NCBI GenBank assembly: GCA_022432975.1
Contig: CM039508.1
Location: 28,647,008-28,711,007, forward strand
Length of the DNA stretch: 64,000 nt
Source of the DNA: Begonia masoniana
Taxonomy: Eukaryota > Streptophyta > Magnoliopsida > Cucurbitales > Begoniaceae
Reading direction: 5' to 3'
Below, piece after piece: positions 34,221 to 45,767 of the stretch. Position numbers and translations under genes: made by a program. Every line of letters starts with the position of its first letter. The first letter of the stretch is position 1. A model generated the notes under the pieces. The model was given only the letters and a program-made list of their open reading frames with translations, made no database searches and was not told the DNA's origin.

Positions 34221-35804
34221 TCTTCTGTTTTGCAGGTTGACTGTTCTCCCGGGAAAAATCAGTGGTACCTCGACAGTGAATACTCGAGGCATATGACAGG
34301 AGACTCAACCAAATTTGCTGTTGTCAACAAGTAGAAAGGAAATGTCACTTTTGGTGGAAATCAAAAGGGTAAAATTGTTGGCATTGGCAACATAGGTAAT
34401 AGCTCTAACCCTATTATAGAAAATATACTGTTAGTAGAAGGGTTAAAGCATAATTTGCTTAGTATCAGTCAATTATGTGATAAGGGTTATAAAGTAGTTT
34501 TCAAGTCAAATGCATGTATAATAAATGATGTCTCAAATAGCAAAGTTTTGTTCAAAGGTTATAGAAAAGAAAATGTTTATATTATTGATTTAGATAACTT
34601 TGAACAAGTTGATGAAAAATGTCTTGCTGTGAATCTGTTGGTTGATAGTTGGACTTGGCATAGGAGATTAGGACATGTAGGTATGGATACCTTAGTTAAG
34701 ATTACTAAGGATAATTTAGTTAGAGGGATTCCCAAGATATCCTTTGAGAAGGATAAGGTCTGTGAAGCTTGCCAAATGGGCAAGCAGATCAAAAGTTCTT
34801 TTGCATCAAAGAATGTAATTTCTACCTCCAAGCCCCTACAACTTCTTCACATAGATCTCTTCGGTCCTTCTAATGTAGCTAGTCTAGGTGGAAAATTCTA
34901 TGCCTATGTCATTGTCGATGACTTCTCTAGATTCACTTGGGTATACTTTCTGAAGTCAAAGAATGAGACCTTTGATACCTTCTCTAGCTTTAGGAAAAGA
35001 GTTCAAAATGAAAAGGAGCTCACCATTGTTGCTATTTGTAGTGATCATGGTGGAGAATTTGAAAATGAGAAATTTGAACTCTTGTGCCTCAAATATAGAA
35101 TTGAGCACAATTTCTCCTCCCCTAGAACCCCTCAGCAAAATGGTATTGTTGAGAGGAAAAATAGGTCTCTTCAAGAGCTGGCTCAGACCATACTCAATGA
35201 AAATTCTCTTCCTAAGTATCTTTGGGCAGAAGCTGTTTCCACAGCTTGTTATGTGTTAAACAGGGTCTCCATAAGACCTATTCTTGAGAAAACTCCTTAT
35301 GAGCTTTGGAATGGTAAAACCCCTTCTGTTAAGTATTTTAGAGCCTTCGGTTGTAAATGCTTCATTCTTAACACTAAGGATAACTTCGAAAAATTCGATT
35401 CCAAATCTGATCTTGGAATTTTTCTTGGTTATTCACCTTCCAGTAAAGCCTATAGAGTTTTCAACAAAAGAACTCTAGTTGTAGAAGAATTTGTGCATGT
35501 CAATTTTGATGAGACCCCTCAACCCACAATCAATGTGGATGAGTATGATACTTTAGAAAAGCAACTGGATTCTCTTTCCTTAGAAAAATCTGCTGAAATC
35601 TTTCAAGGAGAAAATTCTCTAGAAATTGTCCCCATCAAAGATGAAGATGTTACTCTGCCTAGAGATTGGAAATATATGAGAAATCATCCCTTAGATGAAG
35701 TTTTAGGTGATCCTTCCTTAGAAGTGAAGACTAGATCCTCCCTTAAGAATATCTGTGCCAATATGACATTTATTTCACAAGTTGAACCTAAGAAATTTGA
35801 GTAA
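34221..35804 (+). pseudogene. Sirevirus-like protease and integrase
   Basis: Protease begins after the gag stop with WYLDSEYSRHMTGD, where the usual catalytic DSG is DSE. A stop follows (about 34332) and the frame then opens again to 35804. Counting residues from 34455: integrase zinc-binding His69, His74, Cys103, Cys106; catalytic Asp134, Asp197, Glu233 in D,D35E spacing; then GKTPSVKYFRAFGCKCFI and FLGYSPSSKAYRVFN of the copia integrase C-terminal region. The open frame ends with TAA at 35802-35804, just before RT. Integrase itself looks intact; protease looks dead. Confidence 0.87.
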
Positions 35805-37316
35805 GCAGAGCAGGAGGAAAACTGGATTATGGCTATACAGGAAGAGCTAAACCAATTTGAAAGGAACAATGTTTGGGAACTTATTCCAAAACCAGTTTAT
35901 CATCCAATTATAGGAACAAAATGAGTGTTTAAAAATAAGATCGATGAAAATGACATAGTTATTAGAAACAAAGCTAGGTTAGTGCCAAAGGTTATGACAA
36001 AGAAGAAGGAATAAACTTTGAGGAAACCTTTGCTTCTGTAGCCAGAGTATAATCTATTAGGATGCTTTTAGTCTATAGTTGTTACAAAAACTTCACACTC
36101 TTTCAAATGGATGTAAAGAGTGTTTTTTTTAAATGGGTATATCATGGAAGAAGTTTGTGTAGAACAGCCCTTAGGATTTGATGACTATGAAAAGTCTGAC
36201 TATGTATACAAACTTAGAAAAGCTCAATACAGACTTAAGCAGACTCCTAGAGCTTGGTATGATAGGTTGAAGAATTTTCTTGAGAAAAGGAAGTTCAAAA
36301 TGGGTAATACCGATTCAACCCTGTTTACCATGCAAAAGGACAAAGATATTCTCCTAGTTCAAATCTATGTTGATGACATCATATTCGAATCTACAAATGT
36401 TTCACTTTGTAATGAGTTTGCCACTGTTATGCAAAGTGAGTTTGAAATGAGTATGATGGGGGAGTTAAAATTCTTCTTAGGATTTCAAATTAGTCAAAAA
36501 TCCGATGGTATTTTCTTCTGTCAATAAAAATACATCAAAGACCTCCTAAAAAGATTTGGATTAGATTCGTCTAAGTCCTCTAGAACTCCCATGAGTACTA
36601 CAACCAAATTGGATAAAAATGAAAATAGAATAAGTGTTGATATTAAAAAATATCGTGGTATGATTGGATCTCTTTTATATTTGACAGCTAGTAGGCCCGA
36701 TATCCTATTTAGTGTGTGCTTATGTGCTAGATTTCAAACTGACCCTAAAGAATCTCACTTAACTGCTGTCAAAAGAATTTTCAAATATTTAAGTTGGACA
36801 TATGTCTTAGGTTTATGGTACCCGAAGGGTATTTCTTTTGATCTAATAGGATATTCAGATTCTGATTACGCTGGAAGTCTGATAGATAGGAAAAGCACAA
36901 GTGGCACTTGTCAGTTCCTAGGTGAATCTTTTGTGTCCTGGTATTCTAAGAAACAGAATTCTGTAGTACTTTCAACTGCTGAGAGTGAATATATTGCTGC
37001 TGGTAGTTGCTGTGCTCAAATGCTTTAGATGAAGCAAACTCTTGAAGATTATAATCTTTTGTATGATAGAATTCTCATTCGGTGTGACAACACCAATGCC
37101 ATTAACATTTCAAAGAATCCAATCCAACATTCTAGAACAAAGCACATCGAGGTTAGATATCATTTTATTAGAGATCATGTTCAGAAAGGAGATATCACTT
37201 TAGAATTTGTTAATTTTGTTGATCAGGTAGCAGATATCTTCACTAATCCCTTGGATGAAAAGACCTTCAATAATGTTAGAATAAGGTTAAGTTTCATTCG
37301 GATTGAGAAAAACTGA
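35805..37316 (+). pseudogene. Sirevirus-like reverse transcriptase and RNase H
   Basis: RT starts around 35820 (NWIMAIQEELNQFERNNVWEL). A TGG-to-TGA stop near 35922, frameshifts near 35990 and a stop near 36050 damage its N-terminal half. From 36120 the frame is open with NGYIMEEVCVEQPLGF and QIYVDDIIFES (catalytic YVDD), up to a TAA at 36525-36527. RNase H follows in the same frame (YSDSDYAGSLIDRKSTSG, STAESEYIAA), is broken by a TAG at 37026-37028 and then continues with MKQTLEDYNLLYD, IRCDNTNAI and HIEVRYHFIRDHV to 37316. The stops are mostly single-base changes in otherwise well-conserved sequence, typical of slow decay after insertion. Confidence 0.87.
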
Positions 37317-37436
37317 GGTTCTTCTTCTGTTGGAGAATATTGAGCAACAGAGCAGATTGGTCAATGAAGGCATGGACGTTGTCACAATGGATGTTGACAA
37401 TGTTGTCAAAATGGACGATCTCCAATTTCCTTCTCT

Positions 37437-39122
37437 ATGAAAACGTGGTCACTATGGACGTTGACCGTGGACGTTAACAATGGACGTTGTCAATGGACTT
37501 TGACAATGGACGTTCACCCAATGGTCTATAAATTCTTTCGAAAAGTAACAGAAACCCTAGGATTCAAATTTCTCTCTCAAAAACCTCTCGACCCCCTTTC
37601 CTTCTCTGTTCGTCGACGCAAATCGAATCTTTCTAGTCTCCATCTCAAAACCCTAGGTGACTATCAATGGCTTCTTCCTCTCGAGCACCACAAGTTTTCT
37701 CTAGAAAAAAGCAAAAGACCACTCATACTTGTGACTCTCAAGAGGTATTATGAAGATTTCGAATTCAAGCCCATTATTCGATCTCGAGGTGTAGTTTTTC
37801 GTGACCTTTCTGGTTTAAACCTAGAAGAACCCCTGTATCTGATGGGGTTAATAGGAATGCTCAATACTGAATCTTTTTATTGTGAAACCCCCATTAGGAT
37901 GTTCTATGCAAATCTAGAACATTCCTTTCGCTCTTTGGTTATTAAAAGTTATGTATATGGTAGGCATATCGAACTTACTCAGGAAGCTATTCATGAAATC
38001 CTTGGTTGTGAGTTTCTGAATGGTTCAAGGAGATTTTTTGAAGCAGGCAAGGTTCCATCGTTTCTTGAGAAACCTGCTAACAAGGATTTACTTAATTTGA
38101 TTGCCAAGGAACCCAATTTTGCTCCTCTAAAGTTAAAAAGCAAATATGTGAACTTCAGAGCCTGTGTTTTCCACCAAATGATCCACTACAATATTTTACC
38201 TGTAGATGGTCATCGAGATCATGTTAGTGGAATGGACCTATTCTTGCTAGGGCAGTTTTTCAAAGGAGAACCTTTTAATCTTGGGTACATAATTTTGAAC
38301 CGGATGCTTCAAGTGGTTTGTAATGTCTCCAACTCACTCTCATACAATCTTCTCCTTATGAAGATTTTCCAACTTTTTGGAGTTAGGCTCCCTGCTTCTG
38401 ACAAGCTTCTATCCTTGAAGATGACCGACTTCTTCTCCTCCTCCACTTTGTCCAGGATGGGCATAGCTCACAATGATCATGGTGAGCTAGTAAACAAAGT
38501 TGGTCGTAGTAGAGTTTCCTGGCGTTTACTCATTGCCGAAGAAGAAGAAGAGGCAGACAGTACTCTTGATGACACTCTCATTCCTGCCTTAGAACCTCCT
38601 CCACCTCCAGTTCTTCTTCTTCAAGCTCCTGCAGAAGTCTGTCATGATCCTACTCCCACTCTAAACCCTGTGAGTGATCATGGCTCCCCTCCAGTCCAAG
38701 CTGATGTTCCTTCTCCACGACCAGCCAGTCCAATTCGTGCTCCCTCTCCCACTCATGTACCTTCTCTACCAGCATGTGTTCCTCCTCGATCTAGAGGTCC
38801 TCCCAGCTCTCCACTAAGAAATTCTATTTCTGAGGACCACAACGATGAGCTCCGGGCTAGTATTGCCAGTCTCGAGACTGCTCTTGAGTCCTTTCAATCA
38901 ATGTATCTTTCCCAACTTGATCAACTTGAGGCTTGTGTTCTCTCCCATCTTGACCATCTCGAAGCCTCCACCGTTACTCGGGATGATATTTCCGGACTCC
39001 TTACTCGCATTAATCAAGTGGAATCCACTTTTAATTTTGCTCATGATGGGGTCACCAAGCGCATTGATTTGTTGGAAACAAATCATAGTATCGGTCTTGA
39101 TGATGTCGTCGATTCTGTGTGA
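37437..39122 (+). CDS. Extra 3' gene of Sirevirus-like element (putative env-like / plant transposon protein)
   Basis: An open frame of 561 codons after pol in the position of the env-like gene of SIRE-type elements. Residues about 95-330 (KPIIRSRGVVFRDLSG, EILGCEFLNGSRRF, FRACVFHQMIHYNILP, EPFNLGYIILNRM) resemble the putative plant transposon domain often seen in such extra genes. Residues about 380-465 are Pro/Ser-rich and about 470-555 look like a coiled coil (SLETALESF, LDQLEACVLSHLDHLEA). I see no convincing signal peptide or membrane span, so an envelope role is not supported by the sequence. The start is uncertain: ATG at 37437 lies in a repeat-rich leader, while an ATG at 37668 in another frame gives MASSSRAPQVF and would need a one-base shift near 37740 to join the conserved part. 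The frame ends with TGA but stays open afterwards. Confidence 0.7.
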   Translation: MKTWSLWTLTVDVNNGRCQWTLTMDVHPMVYKFFRKVTETLGFKFLSQKPLDPLSFSVRRRKSNLSSLHLKTLGDYQWLLPLEHHKFSLEKSKRPLILVTLKRYYEDFEFKPIIRSRGVVFRDLSGLNLEEPLYLMGLIGMLNTESFYCETPIRMFYANLEHSFRSLVIKSYVYGRHIELTQEAIHEILGCEFLNGSRRFFEAGKVPSFLEKPANKDLLNLIAKEPNFAPLKLKSKYVNFRACVFHQMIHYNILPVDGHRDHVSGMDLFLLGQFFKGEPFNLGYIILNRMLQVVCNVSNSLSYNLLLMKIFQLFGVRLPASDKLLSLKMTDFFSSSTLSRMGIAHNDHGELVNKVGRSRVSWRLLIAEEEEEADSTLDDTLIPALEPPPPPVLLLQAPAEVCHDPTPTLNPVSDHGSPPVQADVPSPRPASPIRAPSPTHVPSLPACVPPRSRGPPSSPLRNSISEDHNDELRASIASLETALESFQSMYLSQLDQLEACVLSHLDHLEASTVTRDDISGLLTRINQVESTFNFAHDGVTKRIDLLETNHSIGLDDVVDSV

Positions 39123-39611
39123 TTCCAGAAAAATCTTCTGGAAACCCAAATGCAGCGAGATAGTCATAAGATTCTCACTCGGGTTGCAGACATTGACAAT
39201 TTTTTGCACCGGGGTGATGGTCAGCCAACTCCTACTGATTTGGCCCTAAATGAAACTGTTGAGAGCAGTGGTGCAGTTAGTCTAACTCCTTCTACTGCTC
39301 CAATTATTGTTGACCAGCCAGCCCCCTATCCTGTAGATATTGCTGCAGTGGCTGTTCCTTGTGAGGATGAGCCAGACCCTGCACCTATTATGGATCAGTC
39401 CACGTCACCTTTTCCAGTTCCTTCTGCTGTTCATGTTGATTCTGCCCTTGCTGTCCCTGATGATATCCCTATGGCCGATGCAGGGGATGCTATTCTTGTT
39501 GCGAGTGTTCCTTCTCCTCGTCCGATTGAGGGAGTTGTTCTGCCAGTAGAAACCCCTTTCTCTCTTGTTCAGGGAGATTTTCTTAGTCAATTAAGTGCTC
39601 TTACGGGCTGA
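39123..39611 (+). pseudogene. C-terminal continuation of the extra 3' gene after a TGA
   Basis: In the same frame as 37437-39122 and separated from it only by TGA at 39120-39122. It begins with a further helical segment (TQMQRDSHKILTRV) and then a long Pro/Val/Ala/Asp-rich region ending LSQLSALTG at 39611. The most likely reading is one gene with a premature stop. Confidence 0.6.
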
Positions 39612-39771
39612 GATACTCCTTCTTCGCCTGAGAGCTAGGATTATTATTTCTGTCTGTCACTGATACTATTTTTTTAATGATAATTTTTATGATGTCCAAA
39701 TGTTCAAGTTTTATTACTGTTATCTCTCCTGTGTTGTGCTGAATATCATTCCTCCTTGTGTGATTATTTTT

Positions 39772-39960
39772 GATAATGTCAAAGGGGGAGATAAATATGT
39801 GTATGATAAATGGAATGGTACAGATGAAGATTATTTGATCTAGTTGCATGCATTGAGTATGGGGGAGGGAGTTAGAAAAGCTGTTATCGTTTTGAGATTA
39901 TTATGAGGGAGAAAATACTTAATTATCATATATATTTGTCATCATAAAAAAGAGGGAGAT
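39772..39960 (+). other. Multiple purine tracts before the 3' LTR
   Basis: CAAAGGGGGAGAT at about 39779-39791, GGGGGAGGGAG at about 39860, GAGGGAGAAAA near 39905, and AAAAAAGAGGGAGAT directly before the LTR start at 39961. Repeated tracts of this form are a known Sirevirus feature. The last is the expected plus-strand primer. Confidence 0.75.
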
Positions 39961-41254
39961 TGTTAGGTTAAATGCGTTTAAGTAACTATTTTTGATAATT
40001 ATGTTTTTGATGATTATGATTAATATGAAACGAGTGAACTGTTGATTAATTTTAATAAAAAATATATAAACTGATGAGCATGAGAAATATGAAATTTACG
40101 AACTGGATAATTGCTTTATTATGTTTATTGTATTTATCTTGAAATGCCCTTTGAAAAAGGTATTATGTTTACTGACGAATTTTTGGCTAAGTGTTAATAT
40201 TTAGTCAGAATCAATCGTCCACGGTCAAGACGAAATCAGCTGTCGAAAGTTAAAGTGTGAGAATCAATCGTCCAAAGTATCACGTGAAAATCAGGTGACT
40301 TCAGTCAGAATCATTCGTCCAAAATAGTCTGTCAAAATCAAACGTCTACGGTCAAGATAGAATAGTTAAGACGAAACGTAGTCGTCCACAGTTAAATGAA
40401 AAACGCTGTCATCCACGCTAATGAAAGACGCAGTCGTCCACGCTAATGAAGGATGTAGTCGTCCATGCCAATGAAAGACGCAGTCGTCCAAAGTCAAAAC
40501 AGACACAGTCGTCCATACTTATTTGTCCAAAGACTTAGTGCCAGAAATTTAAAAGACTGCGAAGCAACAGTGATATCCGTCCAGTGCCTTAACTCTAGAT
40601 CATTAATGACCGCGAGCGATAGCGACTCCAGACATCAACGGCTAGCTGTCGTCGTACGGTTGTTTCTCCAACGGCTATATTTCCGAACACAGACGAGGAG
40701 CTTTTCTAGATGAGATGCCGATTATAAACAGAGTATAAATAGAAGAACAATGCTTATTAGAACAACTTTTTGCCAAAATCCTCTCTGAACCCTAACACGC
40801 AAAAAGCTTTGTAATACTCTGCAATTTCCTACACATTTCTACTCTTAAGCTTGAGATTCTGTTTTGAGAGAGTGTAGCTTTTGTGCTCAATTATTCAAAT
40901 CTGTAAGATCTTAAAGGCAATGGATTGACGCCCGTGAAGTTCAATCCAGAGTTGTAAGATTGTAGATCGATGCCCGTGAAGTTCAATCTGGAATTCTCGT
41001 TGAGGAGAAGTTAAGGATCTTCAAGGGGGAAATCTTGAAGCGTGGACGTAAGAAGGTTTTGGCCGAACCACGTAAAAATACTGGTGTCAATTTCTCCCTC
41101 TCACTTTTACTTTTATTTGTTTAATATTATTTTTTGTCCTAGTACAATATCACAAAAGAAGTGAGAAGAAAAGATAAACCTAACTTGCATATCTAAAATC
41201 GATTAGATTAGGAAATTTCTAATTCACCCCCCCTTAGACAATCACGATCCTACA
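39961..41254 (+). repeat. 3' LTR of Sirevirus-like element (1294 bp)
   Basis: Begins TGTTAGGTTAAATG and ends CGATCCTACA before the TSD. TATAAATA at 40734-40741. Confidence 0.92.
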
Positions 41255-41259
41255 CTAAG
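41255..41259. repeat. TSD CTAAG, right copy (copia element)
   Basis: Directly after CCTACA; equal to 31348-31352. Confidence 0.92.
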
Positions 41260-43154
41260 ATGACGGTCTTTCCGTTCGTGACAGCAGCTCTTAACCCCTT
41301 TTTTGTTAAGAAAAGATTTTCCTTAATCTTTTTTTCCTTCCTAACTACATCGTCATGTGGTGTTTGCTCAGGGGTCATAGGAAGTAATTTGATGGTCCTA
41401 CCGCCAAATTTAGTTATAATTATTGAGGAATCCGTCATGTTGCACCCTACGATCATAAAGCCATGGTCTTCCTAATAGAAGATGACTCGCGTTCATAGGA
41501 ACGACATCGCAAAGAACCGCATCTTTATATTTTCCAACAGTGAAATTGACGGTCACTTGCTTGGTCACCTTGATGTCATCTCTATCATCTAACCATCTTA
41601 ATTTATAAGGCTTAGGGTGGCTAGTCATTTCTAATCCGAGTTTGTTAACCATATCCTGGGAAGCTACGTTGATGCAGCTTTCACTGTCTATAATCATGGA
41701 GCAAACTTTATCCTTGACTGCACATCTACTTTGGAAAATATTTTCGCATTGGCAGTCCTCTTTCACATTCTTAGAAATGAAAGCTCTTCTTATAACCATC
41801 AAAAGTGGTCCCTCTTGAGCCAAACGTTCATCCGATTCCTGCTCACTCTCGTCCTCTACCTCTTCTTCTTCTTCTTTATCGAGGTATTGTCCTTCATCGT
41901 TCTCACTTTCCCATTCTCCCATCGATTCTTTAATGACCATGACTCAATGGTTAGAGCATTCATTTGCGTAACGTCCTTTGCCTAAACACTTGTAGCATTG
42001 GACATCACGGGCTCTTTGACCTTTAGATTGGTTCGCTTGATTCTTATCCATCGGAGGGGGCTTGTTTTGGTTGAGGGGTGCTTTAGGTGGCCAACCACGG
42101 TTAATTGGCCTCTTCTCTTCGTTCTTCCATGGAGGTTTAGGCTTATCTTGGTCCAAATGCCTAGGTGGGAATTTGTTCGAAAAATTGGCCTTTCGTTTTC
42201 TCTTTAGTTGTCTTTCCACCGTAAGGGCTAGTTGAATGATCATATCCATGGCCCCTAATTGTTGTATCTCAACCGCATCACCTATATCACGGTTCAAGCC
42301 ACAGATAAACCTCGCAATGAGTTGCTCTTCAGGCTCATCAATAGCACATTGCATATTGAGAGTCTCGAATTCTATAAGGTACTCATCGACTGTGAGATTG
42401 TTTTTCTTGAGGTTGTGGAGTTGATGGAAGAGTTCGTGTTTGTAATGTCGGGGAACGAACCTCTTGTGTATTAGTTCTTCATGGAATTCTAAGTGGAGAC
42501 GGGGTATCCTAGTGTTTTCATTCTTTGGGATTTGAGGTTGGACCACCATAGTGCAGCGTGGCCCGTAAGTTCAAGGGAAGCAAGTTGTATTTTTACTCTC
42601 TCGGAGTAATCATGACATTCGAAAACTCTCTCGACCTTATCAACCCAATCTAAAAATGTGTGCCCGTCACACGTTCCATTGAAAGGGAGAATTGTGATCT
42701 TAAAGTTACGGAGGTCATCGTTGTCCCTACGACGATTTGGACGATAATGCACTTCATCATCTCTTGCCCAATCCTCATCCTCCGAATCATAATAACGGGG
42801 TCTCCTTCTTTGGAGCTCAGCCCATTCTTCTTCCTCTAAGGGTTGTTGAAAAGGGGTACGATGTCTAGGATGTTCTGGTATAATCCTAGAGGAGGTCTCT
42901 CGTGAAGGGTCTCGTTCATGGGATTCTCGTCGGGGATGGTTGTTCATGTGTTCCTTAAATTGGGCCATATCAAGGGAAACGTCCTTAATTTGTTGTGCAA
43001 GGGTGTTAACCAAGCCCGTTAAGGCATTGATTTGACCTTGCATGCCATCTTGCATGCTAGTCTCACCCTCGTGACGTGTGTGTTTGGGAGGGGGAGTGTT
43101 CCTATTACGATTGGCTTCTTGTTGGTGTGGTGTGAATCCACTTCTATTAGTCAT
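41260..43154 (-). pseudogene. gag: Element A gag and protease
   Basis: The ATG at 43154 begins gag; the N-terminal part (GQINALTGLVNTLAQQIKD) matches the B start. The capsid core (LRNFKITILPFNGTCDGHTF, GHAALWWSNL) shifts frame near 42500-42540 and continues with RFVPRHYKHELFHQL and [18 protein letters not shown]. The knuckle CYKCLGKGRYANEC has Arg where His is expected. A TGA near 41944 interrupts the frame, followed by an acidic region and protease IIDSESCINVAS, with Glu in place of the usual active-site Gly. Another frameshift near 41410-41456 moves to the frame ending NGKTVILV at the TSD of the copia element. Several lesions show long inactivity. Confidence 0.85.
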
Positions 43155-44212
43155 GGTTAAGTGTTTTAATTCAAATTCAAATTCTTGTCTAAGTTGTTCA
43201 TCTAAAATTGGTGAGATGATTATCTTGTTAATGTCTTACATGAATTTTGACACTAAAGAATGTTTCCTAGCTAAGACAATAATAGAAAAAATCATGTTCA
43301 CAATTTATCATTTAAATTTGAAGTAAAAAAAACAACTTAGAAGTTTCAATAACACTTAGCAAAATAACTTAGAAATGAAATTTTCAATAACATGCTAGTA
43401 CGAGAAATCCAAACAATTTCAACCAAGTTACCAACTTTAAATTAGAATTACTCAAAATAATATTAATACCAATTAAATAACTTCAAAAACAGCAAGAATA
43501 ATATTAAATCACAAGTTTTATCAAGGTCAACAAGCTGAAATTTTAAGTTATATAAGCAGAATTTTCTAGTTAGTCCTTGGTTTCAATATGTCGGATTTTA
43601 ACAAACTATTGCTATATTCTTGTAAATCAAATTTAAGTCATCAAATAACAGCATATAATAGATGAATTATAAACTAGATCCAAGTGCAAATAATCAACAA
43701 TTTAACATGAAAAATCCGAGGCAAGATAGACATAAAACAGAGAAGAAAACAACATATGTAAACCGTTTCAATGGTGACCGATTTTATGTGTCAATTCAAA
43801 TAGATTTTATACCAAGTTTTCTGACCAATGTTTAGATCCAAATCAAGGTTCAAACGTAGATGATATGCTAAAGAAAAACTGAGCTTAAAATCAAGCAAAA
43901 ACCGAAGCAAACTAGTCCAAAGCTGAGAACAAAAACAAGCATAAATCCGAGAACAAAAGGAGGAGAAAATCGAGAGGAAGATAGTCTCACCTTGGCCGAT
44001 GTTTGGTTACTATGCATACCACATTTTCCTTAATCTATTAAGCTATCAAATGACATAAATAATGGCAGCAAGTAATAAGATATAAATAGCACAAGTTAGC
44101 ATAAAGTTAGAATAAAAAATAATGCAAGAATGAAAGAACGGCTATCCCGGTTTTGTGCCAATCTTTTGGCTAACGCCAAAGGCAACTAAAACGCATTAGG
44201 GAAGCACCCTAC
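43155..44212 (-). other. Element A leader between PBS and gag
   Basis: About 1.06 kb, AT-rich, without coding potential on either strand that I can support; the region expected to carry packaging signals. No tandem repeats seen. Confidence 0.7.
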
Positions 44213-44224
44213 GCTCTGATACCA
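44213..44224 (-). other. Primer-binding site (element A)
   Basis: The minus strand reads TGGTATCAGAGC, two bases after the LTR end: initiator-Met tRNA type. Confidence 0.88.
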
Positions 44225-44226
44225 CT

Positions 44227-45767
44227 TGACACGGTGGCCCTTAGAAAATGGGCCGTGTAACCCACAAATAAGGCTCAAAGTGCTCGGGTGAAGTGTGTTG
44301 CACAAAACCTAAAATAAAGAGAGCAAAGGAAAAATAAAATGCAAGAAAATGAAAGTGAACGTGTGGGATTAAAATGGCCGAGTATGAAGGGAATAAAAGG
44401 GATGAAATGCTCAATAAAAATGGAGTAGAATGAAGGTGTAAAGCGTGTGTGACAAGGTGAAGAAATGAAAGATGGAGATGAAGATGAAAGTGCACAAAAA
44501 TAAAAGGTGAAGTGTGTGAATGGTGAGGGCCGAAATTAAAGGTGAGATGTGTGTGTGAAAATGTAACAGAAATGATAAAAGTGGAAATACCCTTGGCGGA
44601 CCCGAGGAGCTATCTTACGTTTGAGCTCTTGGGTGCACGTTTTCTCAGAGGAAAACGACCACCGTAGGCCTAGGTTTTTGTCCTCAACTCCTAACTCTCG
44701 AGAGAGAAAGGCGTGGAAAAAAGATAAGAGTTAACCTAGCAACCTTAAACTAGGTTAACAATGGAGGGCTACTCCACTCAATTAAAGAATCAAGGAAACC
44801 CGAAGGCAAACCAACAACAAATGTAGGAAAAGAGTTATTTCATATAATTGGGCAAAAGTGTTTTACACACACCAATGCAATGCTTAAATAGAAAAATCCT
44901 AGGGTGGATGATTAGGGTTTGGAAAAAATTGAGGAGAGGATTTGAACCCTTAGGTGAAGGTGCAATCGGCGGCCCACAATGCAGATCTGCGTGCGCCAAT
45001 CGGAGGGATCAGGTGCTGCCAGCACGATCCATCAACGACGCTGATGATCATCCGAGTTCGCGCCTCCGAGCAAATCAGGTGCGGCCACGGTAGGAGCCAT
45101 CCAGTGGTCCAGATCAGCGATCTGAGCACGCCTACGATCAAAGGTTAGGAGCAGCTCCTGCGCGCGATCCATTGCTCCAGCGTGCTCCTCATCCATTGGC
45201 TGGTTGCTGCCCGCACGCGCGCCTGCCTGATCTTCTTGATGCCCGCGCACCAACTTGACCAAAGGTTGATAATTGCCATGTCATTGATCCACTTTGCCAC
45301 CCACATTTGTACCTACAATTTCTTACCTTTAAGTGTGGGCTCTTCTTTGGGCTAAGGCTTTCTTTGGGCTCCCTTTGATGAAGTGGTTTCCTTTGTTGAA
45401 AAATTTGTTAAATAATTCTTCAACCCATCATCCACCAATATTCACCTAACCCTAACCACACAATCTAATGCATGATGTAATTATAAATAATTCATACAAA
45501 AAGATTAATGTATGCCAAATAAGTTTAAAATTAAAATTACACATTTAGAGTCCGGGAAGACAAATTCCCATTGGGCTGCTAGAAATCTCCGCGTAAGTGC
45601 TCCAGTGAAGGCTATGCAATGGTTTATCCATATATTCTGAAGTCGGCTCCCATGTGAAATCCACAATGGGGTCAAAACTTACAAAAAGAGAAAAGTCATT
45701 AACAAATTGATTAATTAAATTGTGGGCTCGAAATTGAGATCTCGGGATGGGTCTCCGTGGCATATCA
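44227..45767 (-). repeat. Element A 5' LTR (1541 bp)
   Basis: Sense strand begins TGATATGCC at 45767 and ends CCGTGTCA at 44227. The part 45047-45767 matches 1-721. It abuts element C coding sequence at 45768. The pol tail sequence present in the LTR is also readable here (45545-45763) without function. Confidence 0.88.

Larger units (their letters stand above)
31353..41254 (+). mobile_element. Sirevirus-like Ty1/copia retrotransposon inserted in element A
   Basis: 9902 bp on the plus strand with TSD CTAAG. Order: 5' LTR 31353-32605, PBS 32608-32618, gag 32680-34220, protease-integrase-RT-RNase H 34221-37316, an extra 3' gene 37437-39611, several purine tracts, 3' LTR 39961-41254. Integrase before RT is the copia order. 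The extra gene after pol, the repeated AAAGGGGGAGA-like tracts and the gag sequence (NTLYCALNRDEFNRV) fit the SIRE/Maximus group of Sireviruses. Pol and gag have many stops and frameshifts, so this copy is defective. Confidence 0.92.

Noticed and set aside
37437..39122. Definite envelope glycoprotein
   Set aside because: Position fits env-like genes, but I see no signal peptide, membrane span or cleavage site.
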